A stretch of DNA of 34,541 nt from Defluviitaleaceae bacterium (GTDB lineage Bacteria; Bacillota; Clostridia; Lachnospirales; WRAX01), in NCBI GenBank assembly GCA_009787945.1, contig WQSI01000003.1, forward strand, positions 1-34,541, read 5' to 3'. Position numbers and translations under genes: made by a program. The notes beneath the pieces were generated by a model. It had not been told where the DNA came from, searched no databases, and saw only the letters and a list, made by a program, of their open reading frames with translations. Below are positions 29,496-34,541 of the stretch, piece after piece. Position 1 is the first letter of the stretch, and the number at the start of each line of letters is the position of its first letter.

Positions 29496-31841
29496 ATGCA
29501 AACAACCCAAACAAAAGAAACAGGAATAAAATTTAATATTACGCGGCGGCATTTGGTGGAATTTGCCCTGCTGGCAGGGTCATTCTTCGCCGCGCGGGCT
29601 GTGGTTTTCGGGGTGGCAAGCCCCTTCGCTCTTGTGTACATAGCAACATTTTTGTTTAACGGAAAAAAGTTTTACGCGGCGGCGTTCTTGTCGGCTCTAG
29701 GTTTATTTACCAACTTTTCAACACAGTATTCTATGCAGTATTTACTGGCAGTTGTGCTGATGTGCGTTGCAAATTTGCTGATGAGCCTGCGCCCAAAAAC
29801 AGGGCAGGACTGGGCAGCGTTAACCCAAGGCTTAACAGCATCAATATCCCTTGCAATTTCAGGGTTTGTGCTGATTATACTTCGTGGTTTCGACCTTTAC
29901 CAAATTGCCGTCACAATTTTAGAGGGAGGGTTGGTTTTCGCCATGGCAATTGTAGCGTCCAAAGCCATGACCGCCATAGCCCCTGGTTATCGGCGGCGGG
30001 GCGCGCTAACCAATGAGGAGCTAATGTCTGCGCTGTTCCTTGCCGCAATTGTTGTTGTGGGCATGGCAGACATTCATTTGTGGCTTGTTTCCCTGCGCCA
30101 TGTTGCCGCCTTTTTAATCATATTGTTGGCAAGTATCAGCGGCGGGGCTATGGTTGGGGCTGTCAGCGGTATGCTATTGGGTTTTTTGCTTAATATTACA
30201 GGGTTTGAGTACATATTTTTCGCGGTGTTATTAGGAGTTTCGGGCTTGGCAGGGGGGCTGGCAAAAAATCACGGAAAAATCCCTATTCTGATTGCTTTTA
30301 CAGCAGCTTTAACCCTTGCCGCCCTTTACTTTGACTTAACGCTGTTTTCGTGGCAATCGCTGGCATCACTGACCGTTGCCGTTGCAGTGTTCTTGGCTCT
30401 GCCAAAAAGATTTTCAACAAATATCAGCGTTAATGCGGGTTCTGCCAATCTGCCCCAAACTGAGTATTTAGAGCGTGTGCGGGAGCAGGTGTTGGGGCGT
30501 GTTTACAATATCGCTGGGGGCTACGGGAAATTAGCGAAAATTTTTGAAAACCGTGTGGAAGCAAAAGGGGTTCAGGTTAGCACGGTGGACAAGCTTGTAA
30601 AATCTGCCCAAGAGGCTGTTTGCCTAGGTTGCAGCCGTCTGGATTTTTGCTGGAAGGACAGACATGGACAGTCCTGGGCGTTTATGGACGAAATCGTCCT
30701 CAAGGCGCAAAAGCGCGGCAAATTGCACATGGAGGATGCTCCTAAGGAGTTTTATAACCAATGCACCAACGCCCCTGACTATATGGCTCATCTTGGCTCT
30801 GCATTAGAAAAAGATATTTTGTCACAGGAGTGGCAACAAAAGGTCGTGGAAGCAAAGTCAACAATTTACCATCAATTTTCAGGTTTGTCTGCGGTTATGT
30901 ATGAGTTTGCTGTAGAATTATCGACAATCCTTAACTTTCAAAAAGATTTGGAAGATAGGATTTTACAAGAATTTGCAAAAGAAAAAGTGGAGGTGGAAAA
31001 TTTGATAGTTATTGAAAACACATTGGGCAAGTACGAAATTAGCCTAACCCACAAAGGTCGGCGGGGCGAGCCGAAATTTGCAGGGCGCATTGGTGAGATA
31101 ATTTCACAAATTTGCGGCAGGCAAATGGAGCTTGTGGAAGAAAAGTATGCAGGGCGGGTGGTGCATCTGGACTTTCTTGAAAGGGAGAAGTTTTATATTA
31201 ACAGCGGCATCGCCAAAACCAACAAGGGCGGGCTTGCCCAATCTGGTGACAGCTTTTCCCTTGTGCAACTGCGGGATGGCAGGCTTATTGCCGCTTTATC
31301 CGACGGCATGGGCAGCGGAGAAAGGGCAAAAGAAGGCAGCGAAGCGGCAATTGAGCTTTTGGAAGAGCTAATGGAAAAAGGCTTTAAAAAGGACATTGCA
31401 ATAAAACTTATAAACTCTGCCCTTTTGCTAAAATCCAGTGACGAGTTTTTCTCAACCCTGGACATTTGTGTGGTTGACCTTAACACAGGGCTTTCAGAGT
31501 TTATGAAGATTGGCGCGTCTGCCAGTTACCTGCTTAGGGATGGCAAGGTGGAAGCAATTGGCTCTTGGACTTTGCCCGTGGGCATATTGGAAAGTGTTGA
31601 AATTGACACCTGTGAGCGTTATATAGCCCATGGGGACATTATTGTGATGATGACAGACGGGGTTGCCGATTCTGTTAAAAATGGCGAGGATGCCTGGTTA
31701 CGCCGTATTTTGGAAAATTTGCCCACCAAAAACCCTCAGGACGTTGCTGACCACATTTTGGAAGAAGCCCGCCGAAATTACCGTCATCAAATTAAGGATG
31801 ACATGACAGTCCTAGCTTTGAGAATACTTAACCGTAATTAG
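29496..31841 (+). CDS. spoIIE: Stage II sporulation protein E (SpoIIE phosphatase)
   Basis: Membrane-bound PP2C phosphatase that dephosphorylates SpoIIAA and so releases SigF in the forespore; it also acts at the polar septum. It has about 781 residues. The N-terminal third has about ten hydrophobic helices, the central part includes the Cys-rich CLGCSRLDFCW and NQC segments, and the C-terminal PP2C domain (from about 560) has SDGMGSGE and MMTDGVAD with metal-binding Asp residues. Starts at 29481, 29484 and 29496 are possible; the ATG at 29496 has AGGTGAT about 10 bases upstream. Single-gene transcription from the 21-bp-spacer promoter is likely, perhaps with read-through into the TerC gene. 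Confidence 0.95.
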   Translation: MQTTQTKETGIKFNITRRHLVEFALLAGSFFAARAVVFGVASPFALVYIATFLFNGKKFYAAAFLSALGLFTNFSTQYSMQYLLAVVLMCVANLLMSLRPKTGQDWAALTQGLTASISLAISGFVLIILRGFDLYQIAVTILEGGLVFAMAIVASKAMTAIAPGYRRRGALTNEELMSALFLAAIVVVGMADIHLWLVSLRHVAAFLIILLASISGGAMVGAVSGMLLGFLLNITGFEYIFFAVLLGVSGLAGGLAKNHGKIPILIAFTAALTLAALYFDLTLFSWQSLASLTVAVAVFLALPKRFSTNISVNAGSANLPQTEYLERVREQVLGRVYNIAGGYGKLAKIFENRVEAKGVQVSTVDKLVKSAQEAVCLGCSRLDFCWKDRHGQSWAFMDEIVLKAQKRGKLHMEDAPKEFYNQCTNAPDYMAHLGSALEKDILSQEWQQKVVEAKSTIYHQFSGLSAVMYEFAVELSTILNFQKDLEDRILQEFAKEKVEVENLIVIENTLGKYEISLTHKGRRGEPKFAGRIGEIISQICGRQMELVEEKYAGRVVHLDFLEREKFYINSGIAKTNKGGLAQSGDSFSLVQLRDGRLIAALSDGMGSGERAKEGSEAAIELLEELMEKGFKKDIAIKLINSALLLKSSDEFFSTLDICVVDLNTGLSEFMKIGASASYLLRDGKVEAIGSWTLPVGILESVEIDTCERYIAHGDIIVMMTDGVADSVKNGEDAWLRRILENLPTKNPQDVADHILEEARRNYRHQIKDDMTVLALRILNRN

Positions 31842-31907
31842 GACATATCCTCCAAAGTGAGGACATATACTTTTTCAACAAAGCTTGGATTTTTTGAAGG
31901 AGTTGCC

Positions 31908-32594
31908 ATGTCTGAACTTATACAAGTAATACTTATAAATCTAATTGTATCACTGGACAACATCGGTGTTATAGCCCTTGCCAGCCGCCATTTAGACCCA
32001 AAAAAAGCCAACACCGCCCGCTTGCTGGGGGTTTGGCTTTCCCTTGGTCTAAAACTGATATTTATTTTGCTTATCGGGCATTTGTTTACCATCACATGGC
32101 TGCACATCCGCCTAATTGGCGGGGCTATGCTGATTTATGTTATAATTGGTATGTTCCGCAGTGGCGACGACACCCCCAAGAAAACCCAGAAAAGCGGCGG
32201 CTTTTGGAAGGCCATGCTAATCATCATCGCCGCTGACATTTCCATGTCTTTGGACAATGTAATCGCCGTTTTGTCCATTGTGGCAGACGATGCAGGCAAC
32301 GTGTCCATGCAAGGGATGACCATGGCGTTTTTGGGGCTAATAATCTCCGTTCCTGTTCTGCTAATCGGTTCGGAAGCCATTATAAAGCTGATAAACCGCT
32401 ATAAAGCCCTTTTCGCAATTGCAACAGGCTACCTGGGTTACATTGCAGCCAACATGATTTTTGAGGACCACTTGCTTGAAAGCTTCTTCAACTTCTTGCA
32501 ATTCCCCTTCGCGCCCCAATTATCCATGATACTTGGCTTAGCAGTCGCGGTTGCTTGTTGGCTAACCTACAAAAACAAGCCCGTTGCCCACTAA
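31908..32594 (+). CDS. TerC-family integral membrane protein (possible metal exporter)
   Basis: About 228 residues with seven predicted membrane helices. The two SLDN motifs (about 15-18 and 113-116) are the family signature and are thought to bind metal; relatives such as YkoY/YceF are linked to Mn export or loading of secreted enzymes. The frame opens at 31857, but the ATG at 31908-31910 has GAAGGAG and the conserved N-terminus. The 66 bases after spoIIE are too short for a yybP-ykoY Mn riboswitch. Its TAA overlaps the TAG of the convergent sigG fragment. Confidence 0.85.
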   Translation: MSELIQVILINLIVSLDNIGVIALASRHLDPKKANTARLLGVWLSLGLKLIFILLIGHLFTITWLHIRLIGGAMLIYVIIGMFRSGDDTPKKTQKSGGFWKAMLIIIAADISMSLDNVIAVLSIVADDAGNVSMQGMTMAFLGLIISVPVLLIGSEAIIKLINRYKALFAIATGYLGYIAANMIFEDHLLESFFNFLQFPFAPQLSMILGLAVAVACWLTYKNKPVAH

Positions 32595-33094
32595 GACACA
32601 TATTTGCGCATGTTTTTCAAGGCGTTCTTCTCAAGGCGGCTTACCTGGGCTTGGCTTATGCCTATCTCATCAGCCACCTCCATTTGGGTCTTGCCCTCAA
32701 AAAAGCGCAGGCTGATAATGTGGCGTTCCCGCTCCCCAAGGCGTTTCATGGCTTCGGACAGGGAGATGTTTTCTAACCACATTGCGTCTGTGTCTTTTTC
32801 GTCTTTCAGCTGGTCCATTACAAAGAGGGCATCTGCCCCGTCGTTGTAAACAGGCTCGAAAAGGGAAACAGGCTCTTGTATGGCATCAAGGGCAAAAACC
32901 ACGTCTTGACGCTCAAGCCCAAGTTCTGCGGCAATTTCTTCCACTGTTGGCTCTTTGCTGTTTAGGTTTATCAGGCGTTCCTTGGCTTGCAGGGCTTTGT
33001 AGGCAATGTCCCGCAGGCTTCGGCTCACTCTTATAGAGTTGTTGTCGCGCAAATACCGCCTAATTTCACCTATTATCATTGGAATGAATGTCAT
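32591..33094 (-). CDS. sigG: 3' half of split sigG (forespore RNA polymerase sigma factor)
   Basis: C-terminal part of SigG, which drives late forespore transcription. From PMIIGEIRRYLRDNN onward it follows SigG closely (IRVSRSLRDIAYKAL, EPVSLFEPVYNDG, and the region 4.2 helix-turn-helix MEVADEIGISQAQVSRLEK) and ends normally. SigG is normally about 260 residues; only about 164 matching residues are here. The match stops abruptly inside region 2.4, so core-binding region 2 and most of the -10-reading surface are missing. The ATG at 33092-33094 has no ribosome-binding site and is probably not a real start. A serine recombinase gene abuts the break at 33109. The fragment cannot work alone. Confidence 0.93.
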   Translation of the reverse strand: MTFIPMIIGEIRRYLRDNNSIRVSRSLRDIAYKALQAKERLINLNSKEPTVEEIAAELGLERQDVVFALDAIQEPVSLFEPVYNDGADALFVMDQLKDEKDTDAMWLENISLSEAMKRLGERERHIISLRFFEGKTQMEVADEIGISQAQVSRLEKNALKNMRKYVS

Positions 33095-33095
33095 T
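33076..33095 (-). other. Candidate attachment/crossover site at the sigG break
   Basis: On the plus strand TCATT (33076-33080), GG, AATGA (33083-33087) form a dyad around a 2-base centre, and AATGA ATG TCATT (33083-33095) forms a second overlapping dyad. The first is in the Ile-Pro-Met codons, exactly where similarity to SigG ends. Serine recombinases cut at a 2-base core inside short dyads. The other end of the element is needed to prove the site. Confidence 0.4.
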
Positions 33096-33108
33096 ATGAG
33101 AAATATAA

Positions 33109-34476
33109 CTACACATCGAATTTATAAAACACCTCAATTTCGTCATCGGTAATCACAATTCTTTCAACACAGGAGCGGATTATGTTTTTTTGCTCTTGTT
33201 TTGTCATGTATTCCCAAGTTTCTTCAAGGGTTTCCAAGGTTTTTTTGACACTTTCAATTTTCCCTGCAATAACATTGCGCTCTTGCTCTGTGGTTATTTG
33301 GGTTTGGATTTTTGCCAGTTGCTTTTGATGCTCTTTTATAGTGTCCAGCAGTATTTCGTTGCCATTGTCAGCGTAAACATTGTAAAGCCGCTTGATTTTT
33401 TTTGCAACATCCTCATATCTGCCCCGCAAAACCTCCAGGACAGATTGGGCAGTTGCCCGAATGTCATCAACCTTTTTTTGTTTTAAAGAAAAGGAAAATA
33501 AATCCCCAATGACGATGCTTTCAACATCCCTCGCCCATTGCATCTTATTATTACAGTCTGTGTCTTTCATCAAGTGAGCCTTGCTTTTATCCCTAGAATA
33601 GCAAAGGATTTTGCAGTCGTGTTTGCCCCATTTTTGATAGCGCATTTTTGCCCCGCATTTGCCGCAGACCATCAGCCCCGTAAACAAATAACCCCCAGAG
33701 CTAACACGGCTGATTGAACGCTCTGCCATATAATCCATAGCCTTATTATAAATTTCCAAACTTACTATTGGTTCATGCTTCCCTAAAAATTCCTCATCAT
33801 TATAAATTATGTAGCCTGCGTTAGACTTGCGCTCCAAAATTTGAATGGCAAGCTTTTCATATTTCAAGCCCAATATTTGGGCGATTTTGCTGGTGGAATA
33901 GCCCTCTAAATACAAATCATAAATTTTGCGGACGGTTTCCGCATCTTTGTTCGGCACAAGAATCCCCTGCTCTTTGTCGTAGTCATAGCCGAAAGGTATG
34001 CGCCCGCCTCCCATCCAAAACCCCGCCTTTACCCGCTCTCTCATGCCCATTCTTGTCCGTTCACGGATGTTTTCCCGCTCAAGCTGGGCAAAGGCAGACA
34101 AGATGCCCAGCATCAAGCGCCCTAAAGGGGTTGATGTGTCCATGCTTTCCTGTGTGGAAATAAAATCAACCCCGTGGGGATTGAAAACATCTTCAATCAA
34201 ATACAGAGTGTCTTTTTGGCTGCGGGAAAGCCTGTCAAGTTTATAAACCAACACGGTGTTGATAGCTTTATTTTTCACATCAGAAATCAGCCGCTGAAGC
34301 TCAGGCCTTTCCATATTGCTGCCTGTGTACCCGCCGTCAATATAAAAGTCAAAATTTTTAATGCCCTTGGAAGCGCAATGACCTGCCAGCATCTCTTTTT
34401 GGGCATCAATAGAATAACCCTCTTCCCGCTGGGCATCTGTGGAAACCCTAATATAAATCCCTGCTTTGCCATGCAC
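33109..34476 (-). CDS. Large serine site-specific recombinase
   Basis: About 455 residues. The N-terminal resolvase/invertase catalytic domain has the nucleophilic Ser in YIRVSTDAQ, VYKLDRLSRS, and the LSAFAQLERENIRERTR helix. A recombinase domain follows (GRIPFGYDYD to about residue 240), then a zinc ribbon (CGKCG and two later Cys) and a C-terminal coiled-coil region, the architecture of phage integrases and SpoIVCA. Starts at 34488, 34479 and 34476 (all GTG) are possible; GAGGTGA best fits the last. The stop is 14 bases from the sigG fragment. The likely role is excision and integration of the sigG element. All expected domains are present. Confidence 0.95.
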   Translation of the reverse strand: MHGKAGIYIRVSTDAQREEGYSIDAQKEMLAGHCASKGIKNFDFYIDGGYTGSNMERPELQRLISDVKNKAINTVLVYKLDRLSRSQKDTLYLIEDVFNPHGVDFISTQESMDTSTPLGRLMLGILSAFAQLERENIRERTRMGMRERVKAGFWMGGGRIPFGYDYDKEQGILVPNKDAETVRKIYDLYLEGYSTSKIAQILGLKYEKLAIQILERKSNAGYIIYNDEEFLGKHEPIVSLEIYNKAMDYMAERSISRVSSGGYLFTGLMVCGKCGAKMRYQKWGKHDCKILCYSRDKSKAHLMKDTDCNNKMQWARDVESIVIGDLFSFSLKQKKVDDIRATAQSVLEVLRGRYEDVAKKIKRLYNVYADNGNEILLDTIKEHQKQLAKIQTQITTEQERNVIAGKIESVKKTLETLEETWEYMTKQEQKNIIRSCVERIVITDDEIEVFYKFDV

Positions 34477-34484
34477 CACAGACC

Positions 34485-34541
34485 TCACCTCTGTTCTGAC
34501 AGCCTTTGGTTTACAGCTCTAATAACCTCCGAAACCACGCC
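34485..34541 (-). CDS. C-terminal tail of an upstream gene, cut by the window edge
   Basis: One minus-strand frame is open from the edge and reads GVVSEVIRAVNQRLSEQR before a TGA at 34485-34487 that overlaps the first possible GTG of the recombinase. Only 18 residues are visible, with no recognisable family. Such an overlap is common for coupled genes inside mobile elements. It may also be chance. Confidence 0.35.
   Translation of the reverse strand, partial: GVVSEVIRAVNQRLSEQR

Larger units (their letters stand above)
33088..34541 (-). mobile_element. Intervening element in sigG (left end; continues beyond the window)
   Basis: Starts at the sigG break and contains a complete large serine recombinase gene, with the tail of another gene before it. 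The right end, the 5' half of sigG and the element's size lie outside the window. This is modelled on the skin element of sigK in Bacillus subtilis. Confidence 0.7.

Noticed and set aside
31842..31907. Manganese (yybP-ykoY) riboswitch before the TerC-family gene
   Set aside because: Only 66 bases are available and no conserved riboswitch loop sequences are visible.
33092..33094. ATG as a genuine start for the sigG fragment
   Set aside because: No Shine-Dalgarno sequence precedes it, the Met-Thr-Phe residues do not match SigG, and the product would lack core-binding region 2.
1..34541. CRISPR array or tRNA/rRNA genes
   Set aside because: No regularly spaced short repeats and no cloverleaf or rRNA-like stretches were noticed in any intergenic region.

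Overview
The window looks like chromosomal DNA of an anaerobic, endospore-forming Clostridia-type Firmicute. The evidence is spoIIID, spoIIE and part of sigG, an oxygen-sensitive class III ribonucleotide reductase (nrdD-nrdG), a FabK-type fatty-acid cluster, Gram-positive ribosome-binding sites, many GTG/TTG starts and sigma-A-like promoters. No rRNA, tRNA or CRISPR array was found.

Layout. 1-4376 (minus): fatty-acid operon fabH-fabK-fabD-fabG followed by a cut-off metallophosphoesterase, with a strong promoter carrying a 10-bp direct repeat. 4400-7064: an HD-GYP gene and spoIIID were once divergent neighbours. They are now separated by about 1.47 kb holding an AT-rich gene for a zinc-finger/HNH-like protein of unknown function, flanked by direct duplications of the intergenic region and the 5' end of spoIIID. 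7195-9611: a nitroreductase, a coiled-coil membrane protein and dCTP deaminase. 9608-17575 (minus): uvrB and uvrA form one operon, but a three-gene restriction-modification module (PD-(D/E)XK nuclease, C5 cytosine methyltransferase, HNH nuclease) lies between them. UvrA has a DUF3781-like tail, and a broken RAYT transposase gene follows it. 17757-20309 (plus): a membrane-anchored protein and dnaX, which appears to start at ATT. 20311-25046: two lipoproteins flank a large chemoreceptor that ends in a cyclic-nucleotide-binding domain. 25140-29221 (minus): a MATE exporter and nrdD-nrdG. 29496-32594 (plus): spoIIE and a TerC-family protein. 32591-34541 (minus): the 3' half of sigG, cut inside sigma region 2.4, with a large serine recombinase gene directly at the break.

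The most striking feature is the right end. The forespore sigma-factor gene sigG is split by DNA whose first gene on this side is a site-specific serine recombinase. This is the same logic as the skin element that splits sigK in Bacillus subtilis, but in a different sigma gene. If the 5' half of sigG lies beyond position 34541, this would be a developmentally excised element controlling late forespore gene expression. The sporulation regulators in the window fit a live sporulation programme: spoIIE has a Spo0A-type promoter with a 21-bp spacer, and spoIIID has a SigE-like promoter. All statements come from reading the sequence and from memory of protein families; no database search was run.
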